From Cruorifilaria tuberocauda (taxonomy: Eukaryota; Nematoda; Chromadorea; Rhabditida; Onchocercidae): DNA of 15,472 nucleotides. This document shows, piece after piece, positions 1 to 8,483 of the stretch (the stretch's first letter is position 1; the number at the start of each line of letters is the position of its first letter). A model generated the notes under the pieces. It saw nothing but the letters and a program-made list of their open reading frames with translations, was not told where the DNA came from and made no database searches. Location of the stretch: contig JABVXU010000910.1 of assembly GCA_013365365.1 (NCBI GenBank), forward strand, positions 1 to 15,472. The letters are read 5' to 3'. Position numbers and translations under genes: made by a program.

Positions 1-559
1 TGATAAAGATGAAAGGAAATGTGAGGGTGAAGAATGAAATCAGAATTTATCAGTGGAATCAAATTTCATACTTTCAGTCTATTTCAAAGAAATACCCTTC
101 CTTCGTTTTTTTTTGCGATTAAGAGTGAAATTATCCGAAGTGAAATTTAGAATTTGAAAATTACAGTATTACGGTTTTCTATGAATTAGTATAGGAGCTG
201 TAATATTTTTGTTTGATATTAATCAATCATTCTGATCAAAACAGTTAAAAACGAAGAGAGAGGAAGAAAAAGAAAAACGATTATAACGATTGTAAGAGTA
301 TTATGAAATTCAATGATATCAATCATTCGATGGTTAAATTTAATCTGAGCAAGATGAAAAAAAAAAAAAAAAAACTTATTTCAATGATTGGCAATTTGAA
401 GAAATGAAAAATCGTTCCTCTCTTTCCCTCTACCAATTTCCAAACGATCGACCGATCGGTTCATCAATGATATCATTTCGTAATAAACAAGAAATAAATT
501 ATATTATTTACTCATTCACTTATAGATTTCATCCAAAAAAAAGTTTTTTTCATTCTTTT
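1..559. other. AT-rich spacer, no gene seen
   Basis: It contains an 18-base A run at 357-374 and a CCGATCGG palindrome at 451-458. The open frame at 404-595 has biased, low-complexity composition and no recognisable motif, so I do not call it a gene. Confidence 0.6.
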
Positions 560-1170
560 AGGGAATTTACATTTGAGACTTATCACCTCGGATAATCTTA
601 ACTTGAAAAGTTTACCTAGGATAATTTCATGGGAAAAGTTTATTTGAGGATAGCATCTAGAATTCTCGTGAATTTCAATTCATAGGGAAATCCAATATTA
701 GAGCCGAGAAACAAAATTTTGTTTTAGGTGATTTCATTTGAGAAATTTGTTTAACGAGATTTTATACGAGATTTCATCAGAGAAATCACTTTCGAGAGTT
801 GCGAATGAAATTTTACTTCAGGAGATTTCATTTGAGAAATTTATTCGAGAGAATATAATATGGGATTCCATGCGAGAATTTTAATTCTTAGAGAAATTCT
901 ATTTAAGAATCGGGAAAAAAATTTTACCCCAGATGTATGAAAAATTTACCAAAGATGATTTCATTTGAGAAATTTATTTGGGAGATTTCATGCGAGATTT
1001 CATCCGAGAATTCCAATTCTTCGAGAAATCCCATTCGAGAGTGGAGAATTTTCACTTCCTTTGCAAGATTGATTTGAATGTATGTCATTTCGAGAACTCT
1101 GTCGCAGTCAGTGATTTCATCGAGGAAAAGTTTATTTCCGGAAATTTCATCCGAGAACTCCCATACATTT
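560..1170. repeat. Degenerate repeat of GAGATTTCAT-type units
   Basis: GATTTCATTTGAGAAATTT recurs exactly at 730, 824 and 957, and looser forms (GAGATTTCATGCGAG, TTTCATCCGAGAA, GAAAAGTTTATTT) fill the stretch. Spacing between the exact copies is 94 and 133 bp, so it is a decayed tandem or satellite-like array. The plus frame 978-1184 is a by-product: it reads repeated DFIREF/NFIREL-like words. No gene seen. Confidence 0.7.
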
Positions 1171-1197
1171 TACATCTTACATAGTTGCTATTGTTAC

Positions 1198-1298
1198 CTG
1201 TTGCTGTTGTCCCGTTGATCATTCCGGTTCGTCTCACTTCCATAATCGGATCCGATCATTTTACGAAACAGACTATTTATTCGCTTCATAACTTCCAT
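1198..1298 (-). CDS. Candidate first coding exon of an unknown gene (partial)
   Basis: On the minus strand, ATG at 1298-1296 is preceded in frame by TGA and opens 33 codons plus two bases. It ends at the donor CAACAG|GTAACA (1198/1197). It encodes MEVMKRINSLFRKMIGSDYG then SETNRNDQRDNSN, a basic then hydrophilic N-terminus that I do not recognise. Base composition is clearly richer in G+C than the repeat on one side and the AT spacer on the other. No continuing exon is evident between here and the left edge, so the gene would continue through a long intron holding the 560-1170 repeat. The opposite strand is also open over this segment, which lowers confidence. Confidence 0.42.
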
Positions 1299-1499
1299 TC
1301 AGAGAGACATTTTCAAATGGAAATTAGAATTGGATGAAATGGAAATTTGGCAGTAAGATGTCAACATTTCTTGAATATTAAAAATTTTAGAACGATCTGA
1401 CAAATTTGTTAAATTTTAATTTAGAAAAAAAAAACAGCAAATTCATTAAAATATTCAAATTAAATTTTCTAAAAAAAAAATTTGCTAATAATTATGCTA

Positions 1500-1925
1500 A
1501 TAATGCTCAAGCCTAAAATAATTATTTATTTGAATTTATTTCAAATATCCCATTAAGTTATTTAAATATTGAAATTAATTATGTTAACTGAATGATATTT
1601 AATTATTTTAAATATTACACTAACATATTTAAATATTCAAATTAGCCTAAAGTAATTCATTCATTTTTAACAGTTGAATTTATTTTAAACATTTCTTTAA
1701 GTGATTTAAGTATTTAAATTAAATATGTTAACTGAATGATATTTAATTATTTTAAATATTGCATTAAGATAGTAAAATATTTAAATTGTTACAGAAATTC
1801 ATTGAATTCCTGTTTATTTCCGTTCATTACATTATTCCATTAAATCATTTAAATCTTTAAATTATTCTTTAAAATACGTGTTAACGTAATGGTATTTAAT
1901 TATTTTCCAGTATTCCATTAAAATA
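1500..1925. repeat. Three diverged copies of an AT-rich unit, about 145-150 bp
   Basis: GTTAACTGAATGATATTTAA occurs at 1583 and 1727, and a variant (GTTAACGTAATGGTATTTAA) at 1880. Each is preceded by an ATTTAAAT-rich block. Periods are 144 and 153 bp. No coding potential seen. Confidence 0.72.
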
Positions 1926-2019
1926 TTTAAATATTTAAATTATTATTTTCCAGTATTCCATTAAAATATTTAAATATTTAAATTATTATTTTTCAGTATT
2001 CCATTAAAATATTTAAATA
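1898..2019. repeat. 43-bp tandem repeat, nearly three copies
   Basis: The unit contains TTTTCCAGTATTCCATTAAA followed by ATATTTAAATATTTAAAT. The CAG of each copy ends at 1910, 1953 and 1996, exactly 43 bp apart. Copies are almost identical, so this expansion is younger than the 145-bp repeat whose last unit it lies in. Confidence 0.9.
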
Positions 2020-2028
2020 ATTTTTTTT

Positions 2029-2225
2029 AAATCACTTAAATAATTTTTCTTCAAATTTAGTATTCTAAGCTTTTATCATTCCTAATTTCATTCCTCTCAA
2101 ATTCCTCTCAAAGTGATATCATTCATTTGTTTATTAATGAAATATTTAAAACACCTATTTAACTATATAAACTGTTTTCTTTTTAAATCGTTTAAATAAT
2201 TTTTCTTCAAATTCAATATTTCAAT
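2029..2225. repeat. 156-bp spaced duplication
   Basis: The block beginning AAATCACTTAAATAATTTTT (2029) recurs as AAATCGTTTAAATAATTTTT (2185), each followed by CTTCAAATT. Sequence between is diverged and AT-rich. No gene seen from here to 2640. Confidence 0.6.
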
Positions 2226-2645
2226 TTTTTATCATTTACAATTTCAATCCATTTATTATAATTCTTCGTAAATTTAAATTGAAATATTTTCATCATCAAT
2301 CAATTATTATAAACAAAAGAAAATTATTATTCATTTGTTTATTTCTGCGAGAGAGATAATGAAATTTTATAATTGAATCAAATCAAATAAAATTTTTACA
2401 AAAAAAAAACGAGAAAGAAAAACTTCACTAAAAATCGTTATTAGGTAAGCTGATAACGATCATAAAAAGGAAGAAAAGGTTATTTCATTTTAATGTCTTC
2501 TCCGAAAGCTTTCTTCATATTCATTTTTTTTTCTGTTAGACAATAATCACTTCACACTTTTCTTTGTCTGTTAGTAATTTTCAACTTTTTTTTTCTTTTT
2601 TCTATTCCTCGGATAAGATTGATTTGTTACAACAAAAAAGGAAAC

Positions 2646-2845
2646 GATCATTAATGATCCGATCGTTTTTATAACTTTATAATCAACTAAATATAAATTT
2701 ATCATTTATACAGACATGTACAGACCGATACGTACTTATTATCAATATCGCATCACTAATGATCTGATCGTTTTTTTTACTTTATAATCAACTAAATACA
2801 AATTTATCATACTCACAGACTGATAAATACTTATCAATATCAATT
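2646..2845. repeat. 106-bp tandem duplication
   Basis: TAATGATCCGATCGTTTTT (2652) recurs as TAATGATCTGATCGTTTTT (2758). Both are followed by CTTTATAATCAACTAAATA, AAATTTATCAT and CAGAC. The copies are close, so the duplication is fairly recent. Confidence 0.85.
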
Positions 2846-2975
2846 GAGATTTGGAAAATAATTTTTGTAATGCAAAGTAGAAATATTTGTTAGTGAACGA
2901 AAGATGAAAATGTCTTAATTCATTTTTTATTTTATATTTTTATGAGTTATTATAGGATTAGAGATAAGTGAAATA

Positions 2976-3060
2976 AATGAGGTTCAATAGTTGAATAAGG
3001 TGAATAAGGTTCACGCAAAAGAGCAGAACAAATGAAGTTCAATAGTCAAATAAGTTCACG
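2976..3060. repeat. 54-bp duplication and small inverted repeat
   Basis: AAATGAGGTTCAATAG (2976) recurs as AAATGAAGTTCAATAG (3030), each followed within about 35 nt by GTTCACG. Directly after lies the inverted repeat ACGTAAT-TC-ATTACGT (3058-3073). Confidence 0.65.
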
Positions 3061-3837
3061 TAATTCATTACGTATTACTTCTACTTTGAACTATATATAT
3101 ATTAGCTAATGATAAATAAGATTAATCGAATAAAATGGATCGCTTCTAATTTATAAAATACAAAACAGAATTTTTAATGAGTAACTATAGTGGAATTTTT
3201 AATTGTTAATAAAGAAATTTCGTGATTAAAAAATTACCTTCGAATTATTAAAAATTTTTCTTTTCCAAATAAATTAATTTAAAACAATTTCCAATTAATT
3301 ATCATTCTATCGATCAATAATTTCCAATAATTATCATCTATCACACTGATAAATTTTATCGGGAAATTCTTTTTATCAGACATGTTTCTTAATTTAATTA
3401 TAACAACTTTCCACATCATGAAATATCAATGATGATAAAAATAACTTTCCATTCATTATAAAAATAACTTTCCTTATCAATCTCATTGCAAACACCTGTC
3501 TATAATTTACTCTAAACAAATGATAAAGTTTTTTTTTTGAAGTAATCCGACGATAATTGTAATGAATAATTTGAAATGTTATTGTTTTGATGAATAATTG
3601 AACTTAACTATATCTCATATAATTTACTCTTACTAACAGTAAAAAGTATTCATTGTTTTCATTCTTTTTTCCAAGTGATAGAATGCTAGCCTAATAATCA
3701 TAATTGTATGTATGATCAGGAAAATAATTTCATCTCAAACAAAACAATAATTGCAATCGTATTTTCTTTTTTCTTTTCATCTTCATCAAATTATAATAAT
3801 TCATCATTCCTTTTTTATTTTCCCGTTTTTCATTAAC

Positions 3838-3864
3838 CTCTCTCTCCCTATCTCTCTCTCTCTA
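3838..3864. repeat. (TC)n microsatellite
   Basis: This is a short, interrupted CT/TC run. The surrounding 3075-4500 stretch is AT-rich and I see no gene in it. It holds short repeated words (AAAAATAACTTTCC at 3438 and 3462) and one further CACCTG at 3493-3498. Confidence 0.8.
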
Positions 3865-4546
3865 TGATAACCTTTTTGTTTAAGTAAATGATCAAGTAGT
3901 TACTATAATTACTATCTGTTGCTTGAAAATATGGTAGGTTCATTGCTATATTAATAAGCATATGTTCAAGTAAATTTGATCTATCATTCTATCAATTAGA
4001 AGTGTTTAAATAAAGATGGAAACAGCTTGTGCTAAGTAGGATCAATTTACAAGCTAAATTGCTAATCTAATGAAAAACCACTTAGATTTTTAGTGGAAAA
4101 ATATTCTTATTGTTATTTGAAATATGATCACATCCTTAAATCATAATTTTTATCTTATGAATGAACAAACTATCACAATTTTAATTGTAATTTTCAGATT
4201 AAATTTTAATTTTAAAAATTAAAGGTAAGTCATATTATCGTCCAAATTCTCATCCTAATGATTAAAAATTTCATTAAACCTGAGTATTTCTTATTCGTAT
4301 CTTTATCTTTTTTTTGATTACACTTATGCAATTTTTAGTCTTCTATTTTACTAAAATTTAAATAATCAATTCTTCCTCATTGAAATACGTTTCTTGTCCT
4401 TTAAAATAGCTAAAAATTATTAACCGTTCTCTAGCAAATTATCAATATTCAGTTGCCAATCTATTCGTCCAATTAATGCCATTCATCCACTCCATTCATC
4501 AATGAATTTTGTTTGCTATTGAACCACGGGTATGGGTGAAATTGCT

Positions 4547-4560
4547 TTTATTTGTTTATT
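4547..4560 (-). terminator. Two AATAAA polyadenylation signals
   Basis: On the minus strand AATAAA occurs at 4560-4555 and 4552-4547, 59 and 67 nt past the TGA of the alternative terminal exon. That is a normal place for a nematode 3' end. The hexamer is common by chance in AT-rich DNA. Confidence 0.35.
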
Positions 4561-4618
4561 TTTTTGGAATAGAAAATAGAATGGATGAATCATCTGCTAC
4601 CGCGACGAAACTCAAATA

Positions 4619-4687
4619 TCACTTTAAATGGCTGATACCACATTCATTTCCCTTGACACTCCAAAGTCTTCGTAATAGATGTGAAGG
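4619..4687 (-). CDS. Alternative terminal exon of the BH3-like gene
   Basis: On the minus strand, an acceptor CATCTTTTAG ends at 4688. It is followed by 22 codons in phase 0 (PSHLLRRLWSVKGNE then CGISHLK) and TGA at 4621-4619. The phase fits the exon 3 donor at 6078, which would give a 1,391-nt intron and a 154-residue protein. Unlike the near exon, it is followed within about 70 nt by two AATAAA signals. The segment is GC-richer than its surroundings. The other minus frames here are also partly open, and so is the plus frame (ATG 4581 to TAA 4691), so the open frame alone is weak evidence. It could be a mutually exclusive 3' end, the only true 3' end, or part of another gene. Confidence 0.33.
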   Translation of the reverse strand, partial: PSHLLRRLWSVKGNECGISHLK

Positions 4688-5139
4688 CTAAAAGATGTTA
4701 TTTATTAGAAATTACGATAAAAGGAGAAAAAAGGCATGAAGACGCAACAACGTGCACTTATATTGCTAATGTATCGATGACATCACTTCTAATATTAAAA
4801 CAATGAACTCATATCAACTGTATTATTAAAGCAGTAATTACAACCCATTTGGAACCGTACATTACCATTGTTATCTCAAAAAGTGTGTGAAGCTCATAGA
4901 TATACAGACAAACCAGTATGAACAAACATGTAGAAAGGAATGACAAATAGATTGACAGAGAATTAAGTAACAGAAAAACAAATGTTTCACAGGATATTAA
5001 TATTTTTCAGTGGTTTTATCGAAGTGGAAATATTCCTTGGTTTTTATTGCAATACTATCATGGATATAAAAAGTGTTAATCTTCGTGATGGGATAGAGGC
5101 ATTAAAGTTAAGCAAATGGAAGCATTTGATAGATACAGG

Positions 5140-5145
5140 CACCTG
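5140..5145. promoter_or_regulatory. E-box CACCTG, copy 1
   Basis: CACCTG/CAGGTG is the core bound by bHLH dimers such as HLH-2/HLH-3 and by Snail-type zinc fingers such as CES-1. It sits in AGGCACCTGC, which is unchanged in the second copy of the duplication. Binding is inferred. Confidence 0.3.
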
Positions 5146-5357
5146 CATCAGACTAATGGTGTATAAAACGGTAGGATTAATGAATAAACAAATAAAATAA
5201 GTAAACAGTATCCGAAAGCGCCATATCATATCACTTAAGTGCAATAAAATATGTTTCTTTTATTACAAATTATCATGAAATATCATAAGTGCTAATCCTC
5301 ATTAGGGGTAAAAGCATTGGGTAAATCTCAAGCAGATGGGAAAATTTGATGAAAAGG

Positions 5358-5363
5358 CACCTG
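5358..5363. promoter_or_regulatory. E-box CACCTG, copy 2
   Basis: This is the same ten bases, AGGCACCTGC, in the second copy of the duplication. Surrounding sequence has diverged, so preservation here may reflect selection or chance. Confidence 0.3.
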
Positions 5364-5837
5364 CGATCAACTAATGATACAAAAACGTAGAATTAATGAA
5401 TTAACAAACCAAACTAAGTAAATAGAGTCGAAAATGCTTCTTTTATTGAAATGTAATAAAACACGAAATAGGTATACAATTACAATCAAGTCAGGACAAA
5501 GTGAACAATTGGTCACAGAAATTGTTATGATAAGGATAAAAGTTTTTTGCTTCGCCATTCCATATTTTGAAACGTTAACTACTTTTCACCCCGAAAGTGT
5601 GAAAATTTTACTCCCTTCTGCGTCAAAATTTTCAAGTCTATGAAATATTTGAAAATTGTTATGGAAACGAAAAAATAATTAGGATAAACATAAAAATTTT
5701 TACAAATTATAGTAGTAAAAATTAACACTATGGCGAAATGTAACTCTACCATGCTGGAGTGATTCTCAAAATCCATTTCGTACGACTAAATAAAAAATAG
5801 TCTTCCGCTACCGATGTTGGTAATGAACTTAATTATG

Positions 5838-5865
5838 CTGCAGCACTGCAATAAAAGTGCAGCAG
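5838..5865 (-). other. 10-bp hairpin in the putative 3' UTR
   Basis: CTGCTGCACT and AGTGCTGCAG on the minus strand pair with one mismatch around an 8-nt loop, 93 nt past the near stop codon. It stands out as GC-rich in very AT-rich DNA. The plus-strand loop contains AATAAA. Role unknown. Confidence 0.45.
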
Positions 5866-5957
5866 ACTCATTTGAATTGTTAAAATTCCTTTTTTAGTTT
5901 GGTTATTTAAACGAATCCCAAACCACCATAATGGAGAAAATCAAAAATTTTTCGTAT

Positions 5958-6953
5958 TTAAGTTATTAATGTGCTGATAATTAAAATAATATTCATCACA
6001 TCAAACTGCAGAAGAATTGGCAACTGTTACTGTAATAGTGAAATCTTCGTTTTCAAGAAGTCAATTAAAACAACTTACACGCAAAGAGTCATTTTTATCT
6101 CGATATGACTGAGTAGTTCCACAAAGACTTTGAAATTCAACCTCGAACTTGTCCGCCAAACGTCGAAGTTGCTCAGCAATCATCTCGCTGAGACATTCTT
6201 CTTGTACGCCTACAAAAACGAATATTCAAATCAACATAAACGAAAATGCAGCTGAAAGTAATGATTGTTATACTTCAGTAAAAGGCACAAAAGTAAGCAT
6301 CGTCAAATAAAATGAGAGATAAAAGAGCATCATTACACTATTTCCTAACCATCTCCTGAAGTGATGATCGAAATATTTGAAAATTAAATAAAGAAAATAA
6401 AATTAGCTACTAAATAAGTAAATATAAAATCAAATTAATAAAAATTAAATAAAGCTCATACTATCTCTGCAATTCCATATATCGAATTTGTTGGTGACTT
6501 TCTTAGATTCAACTTCATCTTTTCCATAGCCAAGACCAAGAAAAATATTTCTCCAAATAACTGATTCACCCTCTTCGTTCATCCAATTTGCCTGTTCCAT
6601 TCTCATGCAACCCTGAAATGTAAATCCAATGAGTGAAATTCATTTGACGAAATATCGCTTTACAATAAAATAATTTTTATAGAAGACTTTTAGAAAAAAC
6701 TATATGCAACCTAAATATCTTTTTTACTTCCCTTACTTTTTGTTTCGAAACCGAATGAGGGATATAGTTTCTTTAGAGTTTACTGATTCGCTGTAAAAAT
6801 CATGATGAACCAAGAATGAAACGACTGATAACACCTTACTTGAATGCTGCTTTCTGAATGATCACCAAACGAGATAGCAGCATCACAGGGATAAGCCATG
6901 ATATGCGAGCAGCCCAAATATTTATAGTCGGAAATACCACCGGTATAATACAT
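5958..6953 (-). CDS. Candidate BH3-only apoptosis activator (EGL-1-like), four exons
   Basis: Exons on the minus strand: 6953-6840, 6612-6462, 6209-6079, 6005-5958. Introns are 227, 252 and 73 nt, with donors GTAAGG, GTATGA, GTAAGT and acceptors TTTCAG, TTTGTAG, TCTGCAG. Phases 0, 1 and 0 keep one frame of 147 codons. Exon 3 encodes residues 98-114, MIAEQLRRLADKFEVEF. Hydrophobic I99, L103, L106 and F110 are spaced 4-3-4, with small A107 and D108 between the last two. This is the BH3 signature, and IAxxLRRxxDxF matches the BIM BH3 as I remember it. Such helices bind the groove of Bcl-2/CED-9 proteins at mitochondria and start apoptosis. No BH1 motif (NWGR-like) follows. The near terminal exon ends in a short hydrophobic stretch (NIILIISTLI), too short for a convincing membrane anchor. 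Exon 2 contains VIWRNIFLGLGYG, which I do not recognise. The start chosen is the first ATG of the open frame (codon 1 at 6953); ATG 6899 is the alternative. No canonical AATAAA occurs for about 500 nt after this stop. The gene is likely real; the BH3 function is inferred from one motif. Confidence 0.66.
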
Positions 6954-6991
6954 CCCAAAAATAATTAAAATACAGCAGCAGCTCGCATATC
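6900..6991 (-). promoter_or_regulatory. 11-bp inverted repeat flanking the start codon
   Basis: The arms GATATGCGAGC (minus 6991-6981) and GCTCGCATATC (minus 6910-6900) are perfect complements separated by 70 nt. In the mRNA, the stem would enclose the chosen start codon at 6953. The second in-frame ATG (6899) follows the 3' arm directly. If both arms are transcribed, the structure could influence start choice or scanning. It may instead be a chance or old inverted duplication. Confidence 0.4.
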
Positions 6992-7426
6992 CATAAGTAA
7001 AAAATATTTGAACAGAAAACAGAAAGCATAACACCAAATTTCAAATTTTAAATTCGAAAGAAGCAATTAAATAACTTCAAGTAAATAAAACTTCTCATAC
7101 AGTTTATGTATTACTTTCTCGATCGTGTAAATCGTCTAAATTACGATGAAGCTATTTCATCTTTTCTTGAAATTTTTTACCGGATAGCCGGAATCATATT
7201 TTAAGTTGAATTTTTAAAGCCATCTTCAAAGCATTAACTTTTCCCTATATTCTATCAAATCAACATATTTCAAAGATAATCACATTATTTTTCATCGTAA
7301 AAGATCATTCATCAATTTGAATGACAAAAGTGATGCTCAAATCCAACCTGTACGATTTCAGTTAACAAAAACCAAAAAGTGTTAAAAATTTATCGAAATC
7401 TAAGCATACCGCAACATACCTTACCT

Positions 7427-7480
7427 TTAAGGAAACAACATTCCGTCACAAATATCAGTCCAACAATAAATTTTCTTATT
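7427..7480 (-). other. Possible 5' untranslated exon end (strong splice donor)
   Basis: Minus TTAAAG|GTAAGG at 7427/7426 is a near-consensus donor, 474 nt upstream of the chosen start of the BH3-like gene. No ATG-initiated frame runs through it. If used, it would end a 5' UTR exon. The only AG before the start codon (GCGAG at 6983-6982) is a poor acceptor, so the link is speculative. Confidence 0.2.
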
Positions 7481-7499
7481 CACGCATTCGCTTTTATAA

Positions 7500-7546
7500 G
7501 CATATGTGCGCATGTATTTGCATGTATATACTGAATGTGTATATAC
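7500..7546. other. Alternating purine-pyrimidine tract
   Basis: 18 bases (7500-7517, GCATATGTGCGCATGTAT) alternate strictly, followed by two further alternating stretches (from 7520 and from about 7535). Such tracts can adopt Z-DNA or cruciform forms under supercoiling. The 6990-8290 stretch around it holds no supported coding gene. Confidence 0.55.
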
Positions 7547-7918
7547 TAAATAAAACTTATTACATCTGCCATAAATGTTATTGTGCGCATATTTCATTCC
7601 GCATAAACGGTATCTCCGTTGAGAATTAAATCATTTTCCTATTTATCAACTAAAATATTATTCCATAGTTGATCTAAAATATATTATTCCAACTAAATAA
7701 TATCATTTCATAGCTCATCTTATAGCTAAAACTCCATTAGTTCTTAAATTGAGCGACATTTTCTTGGTTCTTAATTGCTATTATTTATAATATATAAGAA
7801 AAAAGTAAAGTTGAAAGTGAATTATAAAATATAATCTCATTTCTGCAACTACTGTTAACTCCAAATTAGCACCATATTTGTAAATCATAAAGCATAAAAC
7901 AGGAGAAAATGTAAGTAC

Positions 7919-7941
7919 GAAAAGTACAAGAAGTACTTTTC
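7919..7941. repeat. 9-bp perfect hairpin
   Basis: GAAAAGTAC and GTACTTTTC flank the 5-nt loop AAGAA. Outside it, ACAGGA (7899) and TCCTGT (7940) can extend an imperfect stem. The same GTACGAAAA words recur in the 27-bp repeat just downstream, so the two may share an origin. Confidence 0.75.
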
Positions 7942-7994
7942 CTGTAACACAATACTTATATAGAATATAAAATGAAACCTACGAAAAACGACTG

Positions 7995-8075
7995 TACGAA
8001 AAAGTATAATATAGAGTAAAGTACGAAAAAGTATAATATAGAGTAAAGTACGAAAAAGTATAATATAGAGTAAAG
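7995..8075. repeat. 27-bp tandem repeat, three exact copies
   Basis: Units start at 7995, 8022 and 8049. Each begins TACGAAAAAGTATAATATAG and continues AGTAAAG. The copies are identical, which points to recent expansion. The length is a multiple of three but there is no open frame of note. Confidence 0.95.
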
Positions 8076-8339
8076 TAAAAGTAAAAATTGAATTATTTAA
8101 ATATTTCTCATTACTTATTATAATTCATAAAATATAGAAATTATTGCTAAAAAAACAATGCTCAATTTACCACTCATTACTATAATAAAGTAATATTCCG
8201 ATTATCAATTTATACTATTTTGTAAAAAGTTTTATATTTTGTAAAACTTTCAAATTTCTCTCACAAATATTAGCATTGTAAATTTGAAAATGAAACAACG
8301 AGAAATCCCGGTAGAACAATCCCGAGGATTAATTCACCT

Positions 8340-8483
8340 TCATATCCTTCCACACATAACCATACAAATCAATAAAGAAATACATGTCAGTCTGAGGATG
8401 GTAATGTTTTTTCGCGCAATTTCACGCTCGTTAGTGTAATATAACGCGGGCTCCGCTACAGTATGCAAATGCACTTGTCTCAT
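8340..8483 (-). CDS. Possible small exon or ORF in a G+C-richer island
   Basis: On the minus strand, ATG at 8483 opens 47 codons to TGA at 8342-8340: MRQVHLHTVAEPALYY, TNEREIARKNITILRLT, then a hydrophobic end CISLLICMVMCGRI. Possible donors inside (ACAT|GTATTT, TTT|GTATGG) could make it a first exon, but neither continues in frame to the BH3-like gene through the acceptor available there. The plus strand is open over 8290-8439 as well (49 codons, MKQREIPVEQSRG...), so strand and coding status are undecided. Confidence 0.2.
   Translation of the reverse strand: MRQVHLHTVAEPALYYTNEREIARKNITILRLTCISLLICMVMCGRI
8409..8470. promoter_or_regulatory. Cluster of regulatory-like motifs
   Basis: The segment holds TTTTCGCGC (8409-8417, fits the E2F/DP consensus TTTSSCGC), a GCGGGCTCCGC mini-hairpin (8446-8456) and an exact POU octamer ATGCAAAT (8463-8470). 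CpG density is much higher than in the rest of the window. It could be a promoter or enhancer core, or simply a coding exon. Binding is inferred from motif match only. Confidence 0.3.

Larger units (their letters stand above)
5041..5450. repeat. Diverged tandem duplication, about 200 bp, with conserved E-box
   Basis: Copy 1 (about 5041-5255) and copy 2 (about 5256-5440) align over blocks such as AAGTGTTAATC/AAGTGCTAATC, AGGCACCTGC (identical, 5137 and 5355), ACTAATG and TTTCTTTTATT. By eye roughly two thirds of positions agree, with indels. A more decayed third copy may lie at 4900-5000. Open frames inside (for example 4982-5200) are not preserved between copies, so it is treated as noncoding. 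It lies 0.5-0.9 kb downstream of the BH3-like gene, or inside its long alternative intron. Confidence 0.7.

Noticed and set aside
404..595. Plus-strand open frame of 63 codons
   Set aside because: AT-rich composition, no motif, no supporting splice or start context; consistent with chance.
978..1184. Plus-strand open frame of 68 codons
   Set aside because: It translates a degenerate nucleotide repeat, which explains its repeated DFIRE-like words.
4982..5776. Several overlapping open frames on both strands
   Set aside because: They are not preserved between the two copies of the local duplication and show no motif or splice support.
5450..5957. Seed matches for miR-58/bantam or miR-35 families, which repress egl-1 in C. 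elegans
   Set aside because: I found no seed-complementary heptamer in the presumed 3' UTR on the minus strand.
6079..6209. Multidomain Bcl-2 protein instead of BH3-only
   Set aside because: No BH1 NWGR-like or BH2 motif follows in either terminal exon, though an unseen further exon cannot be fully excluded.
8340..8483. Joining this ORF as first exon of the BH3-like gene
   Set aside because: The only usable acceptor near 6982 needs a phase that no decent donor in the ORF provides.
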